Position numbers and translations under genes: made by a program. A model generated the notes under the pieces. That model searched no databases, was not told where the DNA came from, and worked only from the letters and a program-made list of their open reading frames with translations. From Mycobacterium sp. MFM001 (GTDB lineage: Bacteria; Actinomycetota; Actinomycetes; Mycobacteriales; Mycobacteriaceae), in assembly GCF_003402475.1 (NCBI RefSeq), contig NZ_BFAB01000002.1, positions 124,001-188,000 of the forward strand: a stretch of 64,000 nt of DNA, in the 5' to 3' direction. Below are positions 37,375 to 49,657 of this stretch, one piece after another. How positions within the stretch are numbered: the first letter of the stretch is position 1; every line of letters starts with the position of its first letter.

Positions 37375-39702
37375 CTACGTAGTTTCCGCGGGTTCTTCGA
37401 GCACCTGGTAGGTGGGGTCCACCATCGACATCGGGCGGCTGCCACTCTGACGCACCTTTCCGGTGACACGCAGCAGTTGGCCGGGCTGGATCTCGTCACC
37501 ACGCCCGGGATTGAATGTGACCCGTATTTCTCCGCTGTCGTCGCCGACGACGATCCACCGGAACGTCTGTCTGCGCTTCGTGGTTTCCTCGACCTGACTG
37601 ACCCGTCCTTCGATGGTGGCCCGTCGTCCCGGAATCAGACCATCCACCGCGATCACCGCCGACGGACTCTCGGGATGTTCGTATTCCTCGACGGTCCGTT
37701 GTTCACCACGGGAGATCCGCGCTTCGATCTTGTCGAGTTCGCGAACGATCCGCTGCTCGAAGAGATCGGGGAAGGCTTCGGCGATCTTGGACTGCACGTC
37801 GTAGGGCACGATGGTCGCGGCCGCATCCGGGATCCGGCTGATGGCCCGCGCGATCTTGTCCGCGGTGCGGTCGTGGAGCAATCGTCCCAGCATCGGCGAG
37901 TAGGTGCGGCGCGGCAGTAGCACCGTGACGTTGGTGTCAGGGTGTTCGCCGAGCGCCCGGACGACGAGTTCCTGTGCCGCCCTGGTGATTTGCCGGTCCG
38001 GACAGTCGACCACCCGCAGCCGGGTGTCGAGTTCAAAGCGATCCCAGCGCTTTCGCAGCTGCGCCGCATAGGCGGCGTCGACCATGAAATGCACGGCGAT
38101 CAACTCGTCGGCGCGCAGACCCCTTCCGTAGCGGAGCGCCTCGATCACCGCAAGGTCGACGGAGTTGACGAACACGAACACCCGATGCCGCGCGTACTTG
38201 ACCAATTCGGGCCGGTCGGTGCGGAACCTCTCGAGAATCGCGGCCTCGGCGCGGTATTCCTTGTTGAGCCGCATCAGCGCCAACACCATCAGGGGGAAGA
38301 CCACGACCACCAGCCAGGCGCCTTCGGTGAACTTCGCCACCGCGAAGATACAGACGATGATCGTCGACAAGACGCCGGCGGAGAAGTTGATCGCCAGCTT
38401 GTGCCGCCAGCCCGGCTGGCGGTGCGTCAGATGGTGTTTGGTCATTCCGTAGCCGGCCATCGAGAACCCGGTGAACACCCCGATCGCGTAGAACGGCACC
38501 AGTGCGTTGACCGAGCCGCCGGTGGCGATCAGCAGCGCCACCGACAGCGCGGTGAGCGCGATGATGCCGTTGGAGAACACCAGCCGATGCCCGCGTTTGG
38601 TCAGCTGCCTCGGCAAAAAGCGGTCCTCGGCGACAAAGCTTGCCAGCGCCGGGAAACCGTTGAAACTGGTGTTGGCACCGGTGAACAAGATGGCCGCAGT
38701 CGACGCCTGAACCAGGAAGTACAAGGCGTTGCCGACCATCCCCTGGCCGAACACCATCCGGGCGATCTCCGAGAGCATCGACGGATACTCGTCGACATAC
38801 GGCGTCGCGCGGGTGACGTTCGCGAGGTACGCCACGCCGGCCAGCAAGAACCCGAGGATGCAGGCCATGACGGTGAGGACGCGACGCGCGTTGGTGCCCT
38901 GCGGTTTACGGAAGACGTTGACGGTGTTGGAGATCGCCTCGACCCCGGTCAGCGACGACCCTCCGTTGGCAAAGGCGCGCAGCAGCACCAGGATCGTCGC
39001 GCCCATCACCAGCCCGTTGCCCTGGTGGACCGGCACCGCCCCGGCAATGTGTTGCGGGTCGTATGTCGGTAAGCCCCAGAAGAGGTGGCGGACCACGCCG
39101 GTCACGATCGTCGCCGAGATCATGACCACGAACGAGTAGGTCGAGATCGCGAACGGCAGGCCCGCCTCGCGCAACCCGCGCAGGTTGGCGTAGCAGATCA
39201 GAAGTACCACGGCGACAGTGATTTCCAGGCTGTACGGGCCGAGCGGACGGATCGCCGACACCACCGCGACCGTGCCGGCCGCCGACTGCACCGCCACCGT
39301 CACCACGTAGTCGATCAGCAGTGCCGCCGCGGCGATCTGCGCCACTCTGGGCCCGAAGTTCTCCCGCGCCACCACATACGAGCCACCGGCGCGGGTGTAG
39401 GCCATCACCACCTGCCGATACGATGCGGCCACCAACACCAGGATCAACAGAATGACACCGGTGATCGGCAGCAGCAACGCGAACGCGGCCAGGCCCGCAT
39501 GGGGCAGCAGCTCGATCATGATCTGCTCGGGACCGTAGGCGGTCGACGAGATCGCGTCGGGCGAAAGCGCCCCCAGCGCAACCGGATTCGACAGCCGCTC
39601 GGAATTCAATTCCTCGGTGATCAGCGGCTTGCCGAGAAAGATGCGCTTGAAGACGTCGGTGATGGACAGCGGGATGCGCGGCTGCGGCGCGGGTGCTGTC
39701 AT
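37375..39702 (-). CDS. APC-family permease with cytoplasmic and OB-fold C-terminal domains
   Basis: Membrane protein of 775 residues. About residues 30-470 form 12 helices of the amino acid-polyamine-organocation type (GALSPDAISSTAYGPEQIM, AYTRAGGSYVVARENFG, FANGGSSLTGVEAISN). A soluble region (about 490-690) with a USP-like portion (HRVFVFVNSVDLAVIEALRYGR, VTVLLPRRTYSPMLGRLLHD) follows. The last 85 residues form an OB-fold-like domain: TIEGRVSQVEETTKRR, WIVVGDDSGEIRVTFNPGR, LRVTGKVR. Related permeases lie near trk potassium genes in M. tuberculosis (Rv2690c), with a separate OB-fold gene close by. The ATG at 39702 overlaps the fadE stop by one base (TGATG). A longer frame upstream is a shadow. 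Confidence 0.85.
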   Translation of the reverse strand: MTAPAPQPRIPLSITDVFKRIFLGKPLITEELNSERLSNPVALGALSPDAISSTAYGPEQIMIELLPHAGLAAFALLLPITGVILLILVLVAASYRQVVMAYTRAGGSYVVARENFGPRVAQIAAAALLIDYVVTVAVQSAAGTVAVVSAIRPLGPYSLEITVAVVLLICYANLRGLREAGLPFAISTYSFVVMISATIVTGVVRHLFWGLPTYDPQHIAGAVPVHQGNGLVMGATILVLLRAFANGGSSLTGVEAISNTVNVFRKPQGTNARRVLTVMACILGFLLAGVAYLANVTRATPYVDEYPSMLSEIARMVFGQGMVGNALYFLVQASTAAILFTGANTSFNGFPALASFVAEDRFLPRQLTKRGHRLVFSNGIIALTALSVALLIATGGSVNALVPFYAIGVFTGFSMAGYGMTKHHLTHRQPGWRHKLAINFSAGVLSTIIVCIFAVAKFTEGAWLVVVVFPLMVLALMRLNKEYRAEAAILERFRTDRPELVKYARHRVFVFVNSVDLAVIEALRYGRGLRADELIAVHFMVDAAYAAQLRKRWDRFELDTRLRVVDCPDRQITRAAQELVVRALGEHPDTNVTVLLPRRTYSPMLGRLLHDRTADKIARAISRIPDAAATIVPYDVQSKIAEAFPDLFEQRIVRELDKIEARISRGEQRTVEEYEHPESPSAVIAVDGLIPGRRATIEGRVSQVEETTKRRQTFRWIVVGDDSGEIRVTFNPGRGDEIQPGQLLRVTGKVRQSGSRPMSMVDPTYQVLEEPAETT

Positions 39703-41474
39703 CAGTCGGTGACCAGCGCGCCGTCGACGAGTTCGTCGAATCGTTCGATCGCCTCGTCGTTGTCGGCGTCGATGCCGCGTAGCGGCCCGTGGTCGGCCAG
39801 ATATCGGTGCGCGTACAACCGGGCGACCAGTGCTTTGCGGTCTGTGCCGTATGTCGCCCGCTCCCAGGCGGCCTGCTCGGTGAGCAACGCACCGGCGTAC
39901 ACGTCGCCCATGAATTGCGCGAGCGGGAACAAGCGCGCTTCGGCCACGTCGCCCTCCAGCTTGGTCCAGGCGGTGATCGCCGCATCCAGATCCGCGACGC
40001 GGCGGCTGACCAACTGCGTCGTGGCGTCGTCGTCGGACACCGATACCGCGTCGTGCAGGCGCTCCAGCAGCGGCTGGTGGGCCTGGATTTTCTCGATGCC
40101 GCGCCGCACGTCCAGGCACAAGATGTTGTCGGGTCCCTCCCAGATGGTGTTCACCTGGGCGTCGCGCAATATCCGTGCCACCGGCCAGTTTTCGATGTAA
40201 CCGTTGCCGCCGTGGATTTCGATCGCGTCCGAGGACATCGTGATACCCAGCCGGCAGACTTTCAGTTTGGTGACCGGCACGGCGATGCGCTGCCTGACGG
40301 CCCGAGGTTGCCGATGGTTGGCCAAGCCGGTGCCGTCGAACACCATGGCCTGAGCGGCTTCGACGTCGACGATCATCTCGGCCAGCTTGCGCCGCATCAA
40401 CGGCTTGTCGATCAGCCTGTCGCCGAAGGCAACACGGCGCTGCGCGTAACACAGCGACTCGACCAGCGCGCGGCGCGCGTTGCCGACGGCGAACAGCGCG
40501 ATACCCAGCCGCGCGGCGTTGGTCAGCTCCATCATCCGGCCCAGACCCTTGCCGTCGTGCGAGCCTTCGCCGGACGGCTCACCGGACAGCAGAAAAGCTT
40601 CGGCGTCAACGAATTCCACTTCTCCGGAGGCCACCGACCGGGTGCCGAGCTTGTCCTTGAGACGACGGATGCGCACCCCGTTGCGCGACCCGTCGCGGCG
40701 GGTCCGCAGCACCAGGAAGGTGGCCACGCCGCGGCTGGAGTCGGGCGCGCCTTCGGGTTTCGCCAACACCACGAACACCTGGCCGTCACAGTTGGACGCA
40801 AACCACTTGAACCCGTTGAGCCGCCAGCTATCTCCGTGTCGCGTCGCGGTCGTCTCCAGCGCGCCCAGATCCGAACCGCCGGTGCGCTCGGTCAGCAGCT
40901 GCGCGGTCTCGCCCTCCCATTCGCCGGTCTCGAACTTGGCCAGCACATGGTCGCGCACGTCGGCCGGCGCGTACGCCGCGACTAGTGACTTGACCATGCC
41001 GCCACCGGTGCCGAGCGCGCAGCCCATGCCGATGTCGGCTTGGTCGAGCAGATAGTTGGCGGCGAACAGCGGCAGCGACGGGTTGAGGCCGGCTTTGCGG
41101 GCGTCGTCTTTGAGCGCCTGGTGCGCGTCGAGCACCGCCCGTTTGGACGCGGTGAACGACGGCGGTTGCACCACCCGGCTGACGTCGTGCCCCCAGCGGT
41201 CGTAGCGCTCCAGCCGCGCCGGGTTGCGATCGGTCTCCTCGGCCCATCGCGCCACCGGGCCGCCCATCAGTTCGCCGATGCGGTCCAGATGCGGCTCGGC
41301 CACCGCCAGCTCGTCGGGCCGCAGGTAGTAGGCCATCGTGAACTGCAGGCTCGGATCGCTGCGATACCAGTTGAGCCCGACCGCTCCGGTGTAGTTCTCC
41401 GTGCGGTAGCGCTCGGACTTCTCTGCAGAGCTGAACGGCAGCCGGTCCACCGCTTCGCGGTCGTACGCGCTCAT
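39702..41474 (-). CDS. AidB-like acyl-CoA dehydrogenase (FadE family)
   Basis: Flavoprotein of 590 residues. The acyl-CoA dehydrogenase core has LTERTGGSDLGALETTA (FAD-binding signature), GFKWFASNCDGQVFVVLAKPEG, LKDKLGTRSVASGEVEF, and IHGGNGYIENWPVARILRDAQVNTIWEGPDNILCLD. The extended N-terminus (ENYTGAVGLNWYRSDPSLQ) and the C-terminal helical extension match the AidB branch, which binds flavin but has weak dehydrogenase activity; AidB is linked to alkylation stress. The substrate is unknown. Coupled to the permease by a one-base overlap, it lies 12 bases after dapC on the same strand and may be read through from it. Confidence 0.88.
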   Translation of the reverse strand: MSAYDREAVDRLPFSSAEKSERYRTENYTGAVGLNWYRSDPSLQFTMAYYLRPDELAVAEPHLDRIGELMGGPVARWAEETDRNPARLERYDRWGHDVSRVVQPPSFTASKRAVLDAHQALKDDARKAGLNPSLPLFAANYLLDQADIGMGCALGTGGGMVKSLVAAYAPADVRDHVLAKFETGEWEGETAQLLTERTGGSDLGALETTATRHGDSWRLNGFKWFASNCDGQVFVVLAKPEGAPDSSRGVATFLVLRTRRDGSRNGVRIRRLKDKLGTRSVASGEVEFVDAEAFLLSGEPSGEGSHDGKGLGRMMELTNAARLGIALFAVGNARRALVESLCYAQRRVAFGDRLIDKPLMRRKLAEMIVDVEAAQAMVFDGTGLANHRQPRAVRQRIAVPVTKLKVCRLGITMSSDAIEIHGGNGYIENWPVARILRDAQVNTIWEGPDNILCLDVRRGIEKIQAHQPLLERLHDAVSVSDDDATTQLVSRRVADLDAAITAWTKLEGDVAEARLFPLAQFMGDVYAGALLTEQAAWERATYGTDRKALVARLYAHRYLADHGPLRGIDADNDEAIERFDELVDGALVTD

Positions 41475-41486
41475 ATGGCGACCGTA

Positions 41487-42584
41487 TTACAGCCGCGCCA
41501 CCGCCGCGGCGATCCGCTCGTCGGTGGCGGTCAGCGCCACCCGCACGTGGCGTGCGCCACCCGGGCCGTAGAACTCGCCGGGCGCCACCAGGATGCCGCG
41601 CTGCGCCAGCCAAGCGACCGTGTCGCGGCAGGGCTCGCCGCGGGTCACCCACAGATACAGCCCGGCCTCGGAATGGTCGACGGTGAAACCGGCCTTCCGC
41701 AACGCCGGCAGCAGCAGTTTGCGCCGGCGCCGGTAGCGCTCGCGCTGCTCGCGCTCGTGGTCGTCGTCGTCCAGCGCGGCGACCATGGCAGCCTGCACCG
41801 GGGTGGGCACCATCATCCCGGCGTGCTTGCGGACCGCCAGCAGTTCGCCGACCACGTGCGGATCGCCGGCGACGAACCCGGCCCGGTAGCCGGCCAGCGA
41901 CGAGCTCTTCGACAGCGAATGCACCGCCAGCAGCCCGGTGTGGTCGCCGTCGCACACCGACGGATGCAGGATCGACAGCGGCTCGGCGTCCCAGCCGAGC
42001 CCGAGGTAGCACTCGTCGGAGGCCACCAATGCGCCGCGCTCTCGCGCCCAGCTCACGACCTTGCGCAGATGGTCGACTCCGAGCACCCGCCCGGTCGGGT
42101 TACTGGGCGAGTTCACGTACACCAGCGACGGGGTTTGCGGCCCCAACTGGGTGAGCGAGTCCGCGTGCATTGTCTGCGCCCCGGCCAGCCGCGCGCCGAC
42201 GTCGTAGGTCGGGTAGGCCAGCTCGGGCACCACGATCAGGTCCGCGGCGCCCAGCCCCAGCAGCGTCGGCAGCCACGCGATGAGCTCCTTGGTGCCGATC
42301 ACCGGCAGGACTGCGCTCTCGGCCAGCCCCGTGACGCCGTAGCGGCGGCTCAGTGCCTTGACGGCGGATTCCCGCAACCGCGGGGTGCCGGCGGTGGTGG
42401 GGTATCCCGGCGACGCACTGGCCGCGGCAAGCGCCTCGCGGATCAGCGGCGCAACCGGGTCCACCGGTGTGCCGACCGACAAGTCGACGATGCCGCCGGG
42501 GTGCGAATCGGCCAGTGCGCGTGCGTCATTCAGGGTGTCCCACGGGAACACCGGCAAGGACGCCGACACGGGCCGGCGGATCAC
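41487..42584 (-). CDS. dapC: Succinyldiaminopimelate aminotransferase DapC
   Basis: PLP-dependent class I/II aminotransferase of 365 residues, transferring an amino group from glutamate in the lysine/meso-diaminopimelate pathway. YPTTAGTPRLRES, YVNSPSNPTGRVL, SDECYLGLGWDAE and HSLSKSSSLAGYRAG (PLP-binding Lys in SLSKSS) are intact, and FYGPGGARHVRVALTA closes the fold with the carboxylate Arg. Same gene order as M. tuberculosis Rv1177-Rv1178: it follows fdxC by 8 bases in an operon. The GTG start at 42584 follows a GAGCGAGA site. Confidence 0.93.
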   Translation of the reverse strand: MIRRPVSASLPVFPWDTLNDARALADSHPGGIVDLSVGTPVDPVAPLIREALAAASASPGYPTTAGTPRLRESAVKALSRRYGVTGLAESAVLPVIGTKELIAWLPTLLGLGAADLIVVPELAYPTYDVGARLAGAQTMHADSLTQLGPQTPSLVYVNSPSNPTGRVLGVDHLRKVVSWARERGALVASDECYLGLGWDAEPLSILHPSVCDGDHTGLLAVHSLSKSSSLAGYRAGFVAGDPHVVGELLAVRKHAGMMVPTPVQAAMVAALDDDDHEREQRERYRRRRKLLLPALRKAGFTVDHSEAGLYLWVTRGEPCRDTVAWLAQRGILVAPGEFYGPGGARHVRVALTATDERIAAAVARL

Positions 42585-42592
42585 TGTCTCGC

Positions 42593-42919
42593 TCAGTCGC
42601 CCTCACCCTGTGGCGGCAGATCCTTGACGACCTGCGGGTCGTTTTCGGTCATGCCGACCTTCGCCGCGCCGCCCGGGGAGCCGAGTTCGGCGAAGAAGTC
42701 CGCGTTGATTTGCGTGTACTGGCTCCACTGCTCGGGCACGTCGTCTTCGTAGAAGATCGCCTCGACGGGGCAGACCGGCTCGCAGGCGCCGCAGTCCACG
42801 CATTCGTCGGGGTGGATGTACAGCATCCGAGCGCCCTCATAGATGCAGTCGACCGGGCATTCCTCGATGCACGCCTTGTCTTTGATGTCGACGCAGGGTT
42901 CGGCGATCGTGTACGTCAC
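42593..42919 (-). CDS. fdxC: 7Fe ferredoxin FdxC
   Basis: Ferredoxin of 108 residues (M. tuberculosis FdxC has 107). The first cluster uses [22 protein letters not shown] (Cys9, Cys17, Cys21, Cys25) and the second [17 protein letters not shown] (C-x2-C-x2-C-x3-C-P). This is the mixed [3Fe-4S]/[4Fe-4S] pattern. It donates electrons to oxygenases and radical enzymes in the cytoplasm. The GTG start at 42919 has AGGAGA 5-10 bases before it; the frame extending to 43015 lacks a start signal. It leads the fdxC-dapC operon and is divergent from the PadR gene. Confidence 0.94.
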   Translation of the reverse strand: MTYTIAEPCVDIKDKACIEECPVDCIYEGARMLYIHPDECVDCGACEPVCPVEAIFYEDDVPEQWSQYTQINADFFAELGSPGGAAKVGMTENDPQVVKDLPPQGEGD

Positions 42920-42975
42920 GAAGGTCTCCTCCAAGTGCTGTTCAATGACGCGGATCTGTTGGTTACTGATACTAG

Positions 42976-45591
<2,616 letters not shown>

Positions 45592-45593
45592 GG

Positions 45594-46139
45594 CTAGCCG
45601 CTGAACAGGCCCACAGTTCGGCCCTCGGCGATCGCCGCATCCGCGATGGTTTTGGTCGCCTCGGGCGCGGGCGTGGTCGGCGCTAACGTCAACGGCTTGT
45701 TCAGCGCATACAGCTGGAAGCGGTAGTGGTGCACCCCGCTGCCCGCCGGCGGGCACGGCCCGAAATACTCCGGCTTGCCGGCGGAGTTCAGGCTCACGCT
45801 CGCTCCCTGCGGTAGTGGCCCCAACTCGGTGGTTGATGCCGGAATGTTGGTGACCACCCAGTGGACGTAAAGCCCGGACGGAGCGTCGGGATCGTCGACC
45901 ACCAAAGCCAGCGACTTGGCACCGGCCGGCACGTGGTCCCAGCGCAGCGGCGGTGGCATATTGCGACCCTTGCAGGAGTATTCCGCCGGAATCGGCGCGT
46001 TGTCGGCGAACGCAGGACTGCTCACGGCGAGCTTGGCGGCTTTGGACGTTGTCAGCTGGTTTTGCGGATTCTCTTTGGCGCCGCTACAACCGGGGAGCAT
46101 CAGGATCAACACCGCAAGAGCGGCCAACGCCGGTCTCAT
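45594..46139 (-). CDS. PEBP/YbhB-family lipoprotein
   Basis: Exported protein of 181 residues. The lipobox LPGC near residue 18 follows a short hydrophobic signal (ALAALAVLILM), so it should be lipid-anchored outside the membrane. The mature part is a phosphatidylethanolamine-binding-protein-like domain: CKGRNMPPPLRW, LALVVDDPDAPSGLYVHWVVTNIP (the DPDxP motif), GPCPPAGSGVHHYRFQLYAL. This is the YbhB/YbcL branch, like LppC (Rv1911c). Its role in mycobacteria is unclear. It converges on fadH and shares its strand with the gene at 46179. M. tuberculosis has the antigen gene Rv1174c at this place instead. Confidence 0.87.
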   Translation of the reverse strand: MRPALAALAVLILMLPGCSGAKENPQNQLTTSKAAKLAVSSPAFADNAPIPAEYSCKGRNMPPPLRWDHVPAGAKSLALVVDDPDAPSGLYVHWVVTNIPASTTELGPLPQGASVSLNSAGKPEYFGPCPPAGSGVHHYRFQLYALNKPLTLAPTTPAPEATKTIADAAIAEGRTVGLFSG

Positions 46140-46178
46140 GAGCGTGTGTATACCCGCTCAGCGGTAGCGAGTAAAGGC

Positions 46179-46943
46179 TTAGTAACCGGCCAGCAGACCG
46201 CGCACGCGGCCTAGGGCTTCCGGCCCGGCGGTACTGCAGATCCGGGACGGGTCTGCAGGCCGTCGTCCCCATAACAGCAGGACCCGGGCCGCCGCGTCCG
46301 TTTGCAGCGTGGCCGGCCCGTCGGGCGCGGCGAGTTCGATTCGGACCGAGTCCTTTTCGGCTGCGACGACGACGTCGTCGGTGCCGGGCACCCGCAGCCG
46401 CGCCTCGATGCGCTCCCCGGGCTCCAGCCGCTTGGCACCTTTCATCAGCAGCGGCTTTCCCACCGCGACCACGCTGTGAGTCGTCATCCAGGGCTGGGCC
46501 AGCCGCGCCTGCGCCGCGACGTCATCGCCGGTGACGTCCCAGCTGTGTAGTACGAGCTCTTCTCGCATGTGCTCGGCGAACCACGGCACCTTCATGGTTC
46601 GGCCGGTCCAGGCCACGTCGGTCTCGGCAGGAACCCGGTCGGCGGCTTCGGCCACGTCGTTGAGCATGGCCATCCGGTCCTGCAGGGCGCCCCACAGGTC
46701 CGCGTCATTCATGGCGCGCAGCGGCCCCTCGCGTTCCTCGAAGCTGCGGGTCTCGACGGGGTGGCCTTCCAGGTGCCCGCGCAGCACCCGAGCGAGTTCC
46801 TCGGCGTTGCCCGCCTGATGGATGACGATGTCCCGCACCGTCCAGGCCTCGCACCACGTGCCGGCGTCGGGCCGGCGCTGCTGCACGGCGTCGACGAACG
46901 GCTGCCACTCGGGGAATCGGTCGGTGTCGATCTTTGGACTCAT
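46179..46943 (-). CDS. TIGR03083/mycothiol-dependent maleylpyruvate isomerase-like protein
   Basis: Protein of 254 residues from ATG 46943 (MSPKIDTDRFPEW). Residues about 10-150 resemble the DinB-like N-terminal domain of mycothiol-dependent isomerases: WTVRDIVIHQAGNAEELARVL and VPWFAEHMREELVLHSWDVTGDD contain the His/Glu metal-ligand pattern (HxxxN...HMREE...HSWD). The C-terminal part is an SCP2-like sterol carrier fold (ARLRVPGTDDVVVAAEKDSVRIELAAPDG). It may use mycothiol as cofactor; mshB lies 3.5 kb away. Substrate unknown. The frame continuing to 47099 overlaps fbiC and is a shadow. Confidence 0.78.
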   Translation of the reverse strand: MSPKIDTDRFPEWQPFVDAVQQRRPDAGTWCEAWTVRDIVIHQAGNAEELARVLRGHLEGHPVETRSFEEREGPLRAMNDADLWGALQDRMAMLNDVAEAADRVPAETDVAWTGRTMKVPWFAEHMREELVLHSWDVTGDDVAAQARLAQPWMTTHSVVAVGKPLLMKGAKRLEPGERIEARLRVPGTDDVVVAAEKDSVRIELAAPDGPATLQTDAAARVLLLWGRRPADPSRICSTAGPEALGRVRGLLAGY

Positions 46944-46982
46944 ATTTCGTGGATACCCGAACGCGAACGCGCGCAAATCCGG

Positions 46983-47001
46983 CGACACGCTCGGCGTGTC
47001 G
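46983..47001 (-). terminator. Stem-loop after fbiC
   Basis: CGACACGC (46983-46990) and GCGTGTCG (46994-47001) pair perfectly around a 3-base loop. The hairpin starts 34 bases after the fbiC stop and 40 bases before the next start. There is no U-run, as is common in mycobacteria. Confidence 0.6.
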
Positions 47002-47034
47002 CACGGGGACACGCACGCTCGCGCCGAAAGGTGA

Positions 47035-49581
47035 CTACGCAGCCAGCGGACTGTAGGTCGTGGTCCGCTGGCGGGCGGGGCGGCCGATGCCCTGGGCAAT
47101 CGCGACCAGCTCGGCGACCGTCTTGGCCGAGCCGTGCTCCGAGCCGGCCATCCGCGAGATCGTCTCCTCCATCAGCGTGCCGCCCAGGTCGTTCGCGCCG
47201 CCGTTGAGCATCACCTGGGTGCGCTCCACACCGAGCTTCACCCAGCTGGTCTGGATGTGAGAAATCCTGCCGTGCAACATGATCCGGGCCAAAGCGTGCA
47301 CTGCCCGGTTGTCGCGGTGGCTGGGCCCCGGCCGCGATGCGCCAGCCAGATACAGCGGCGAACTCTGATGGACGAACGGCAGCGGCACGAATTCGGTGAA
47401 ACCACCGGTGCGGTCCTGGATTTCGCGCAGCACGTTGAGGTGGCCCACCCAATGGCGGGGAGCATCGACGTGGCCGTACATCATTGTCGACGACGATCGC
47501 AGCCCCACCTCGTGCGCGGTGGTGACGATCTCGATCCACATCGAGGTGGGCAGCTTGCCCTTGGTGAGCACCCAGCGCACTTCGTCGTCGAGGATCTCGG
47601 CGGCGGTGCCGGGGATGGTGTCCAGGCCGGCCTCGCGCAGGCTGATCAGCCACTCGCGGACCGAAAGCCCGCTCTTGGTCACCCCGTTGGCGATCTCCAT
47701 CGGCGAAAACGCGTGCACATGCATCGACGGCACCCGCTCCTTGACCGCGCGCACCAGATCGGCGTAGCCGGTCACCGGCAACTCGGGGTCGATGCCGCCC
47801 TGCATGCACACCTCGGTGGCGCCCGCGACGTGTGCCTCCCACGCCCGGTCGGCGACCTCTGCCGTAGATAGCGAATACGCGTCGGCGTCACCCTTGCGCT
47901 GAGCGAACGCGCAGAACCGGCAACCGGTGTAGCAGATGTTGGTGAAGTTGATGTTGCGATTGACGACAAACGTCACGTCATCACCCACCGCATCGCGCCG
48001 CAGCGAATCCGCCAGCGCCGCAACGGCATCCAGAGCCGGACCATCCGCACACGCCAGCGCCAGGTATTCGGCATCGCTGAGGCCCGCCGGATCGCGTTCG
48101 GCCGAGCGGAGCGCTGCCAGCACGTCGGTGTCGATGCGTTCGGGCGCGCGGGCCGCCAGCTCGTACACATGCGCACGGATCGAATCCCAGTCCCCGAAAG
48201 CACTGTCGAGGTCGCTGCGGGCATCAGCGGCACGGCCCGCCACGTCGATCGCCGCGTGCAGATCCACCCGGCCGGAAGACGCCACATCGTCGGGCTCCTG
48301 CCACGGCAAGCCGACCGGATTGACATCGCGCGCCCACCCGGTCACCGGATCAGCCAGCGCCGCAACATGTTCACGCACCCGCGGGTCGATCCAAGCCGCT
48401 CCGGCCTGCACATACTTGGGATGCGCGGTCAACCGCTGAACCAGGTCGTAGCCCGCCTCGGCCGTCACCGCGGCCAACTCGTCCAACGCGGGCCACGGCC
48501 GTTCCGGGTTGACATGGTCGGGTGTCAGCGGTGAAACACCGCCCCAGTCGTCGACGCCGGCGGCGATCAGCGCCAGGCACTCCTCGCGCGACACCAGGTT
48601 CGGCGGCGCCTGGATGCGCATTCCCGGGCCGAGCACCAGCCGCGCGACCGCCACCGTGGCCAGGAATTCCTCGATGCCCGCGTCGGGCACCGCGGCCATC
48701 GCAGTGTGCTCTTTGGCGCGGAAGTTCTGCACGATCACTTCCTGGACGTGCCCGAACTCCTTGTGCGACTTGCGGATCGCATGCAACGTCTCGGCACGCT
48801 CAACCAACGTCTCGCCGATGCCCACCAGCAGACCCGTGGTGAACGGAATCGACAGCCGGCCCGCGTCGGTCAGAACCCGCAGCCGCACCTCGGGGTCTTT
48901 GTCGGGGCTGCCATAGTGGGCCAGGCCGCGCGTTTCGAACAGCCGCCGCGACGTCGTCTCCAGCATCATGCCCATCGACGGCGCCACCGGCTTGAGCCGC
49001 GACAGCTCCGACCAGCTCATCACGCCGGGATTCAGGTGCGGCAGCAGGCCGGTTTCCTCCAGCACCCGGATCGCCATCGCCCGCACATAGGACAACGTGG
49101 AGTCATAGCCGCGCTCGTCGAGCCACTGCCGCGCCTCCGGCCAACGATCCTCGGGCCGGTCGCCCAGGGTGAATAACGCTTCCTTGCAACCCAATTCGCC
49201 GCCGCGGCGGGCGATGTCGAGAATTTCGTCGGGTTCCAGATACATGCCGGCGCCCTGCGCGCGCAGCTTGCCGGGCACGGTGACAAACGTGCAGTAATGG
49301 CAGGTGTCGCGGCATAGATGAGTCACCGGGATGAACACCTTGCGCGAGTAGCTCACCGGCAACCGCCCACCAGGGCCGCGCCGTCCCGCCGATTCCAGGC
49401 CGGCGTCGCGCACGCGCGCGGCACTATGGCACAGGTCGGCCAGATCGTCGCCGCGTGCGGTCAGCGCGATAGCGGCCTCGTCGACGTTCAGTGAAACCCC
49501 GTCGCGGGCCCGTCGCAACACGCGCCGCAGCGCAGACGACGGCACCACAGGGGCCGGCAGGTCATCCGGGGTCAACGGCAC
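47035..49581 (-). CDS. fbiC: F0 synthase FbiC (CofG-CofH fusion), coenzyme F420 biosynthesis
   Basis: Two-domain radical-SAM enzyme of 848 residues (M. tuberculosis FbiC has 856). It makes the deazaflavin F0 from tyrosine and 5-amino-6-ribitylaminouracil. The CofG half has CRDTCHYC and the CofH half CYTGCRFC, both CxxxCxxC. Other landmarks are [26 protein letters not shown] and [11 protein letters not shown]. The two active sites are about 480 residues apart, as expected of the fusion. I chose GTG 49581, which gives an N-terminus of family length; the frame extends 47 codons upstream with no start that fits. Equivalent to Rv1173. Confidence 0.94.
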   Translation of the reverse strand: MPLTPDDLPAPVVPSSALRRVLRRARDGVSLNVDEAAIALTARGDDLADLCHSAARVRDAGLESAGRRGPGGRLPVSYSRKVFIPVTHLCRDTCHYCTFVTVPGKLRAQGAGMYLEPDEILDIARRGGELGCKEALFTLGDRPEDRWPEARQWLDERGYDSTLSYVRAMAIRVLEETGLLPHLNPGVMSWSELSRLKPVAPSMGMMLETTSRRLFETRGLAHYGSPDKDPEVRLRVLTDAGRLSIPFTTGLLVGIGETLVERAETLHAIRKSHKEFGHVQEVIVQNFRAKEHTAMAAVPDAGIEEFLATVAVARLVLGPGMRIQAPPNLVSREECLALIAAGVDDWGGVSPLTPDHVNPERPWPALDELAAVTAEAGYDLVQRLTAHPKYVQAGAAWIDPRVREHVAALADPVTGWARDVNPVGLPWQEPDDVASSGRVDLHAAIDVAGRAADARSDLDSAFGDWDSIRAHVYELAARAPERIDTDVLAALRSAERDPAGLSDAEYLALACADGPALDAVAALADSLRRDAVGDDVTFVVNRNINFTNICYTGCRFCAFAQRKGDADAYSLSTAEVADRAWEAHVAGATEVCMQGGIDPELPVTGYADLVRAVKERVPSMHVHAFSPMEIANGVTKSGLSVREWLISLREAGLDTIPGTAAEILDDEVRWVLTKGKLPTSMWIEIVTTAHEVGLRSSSTMMYGHVDAPRHWVGHLNVLREIQDRTGGFTEFVPLPFVHQSSPLYLAGASRPGPSHRDNRAVHALARIMLHGRISHIQTSWVKLGVERTQVMLNGGANDLGGTLMEETISRMAGSEHGSAKTVAELVAIAQGIGRPARQRTTTYSPLAA

Positions 49582-49657
49582 GTTGGTGTAACTTCCGCCC
49601 GATCGAATTTCATCCGCGGTCCTGCCATAGGGGCAACAGTAATCCCGGGGCGCACCG

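Noticed and set aside
39703..40452. Upstream extension of the APC permease frame to 1025 residues
   Set aside because: Overlaps the acyl-CoA dehydrogenase gene; the extension is Arg-rich shadow sequence.
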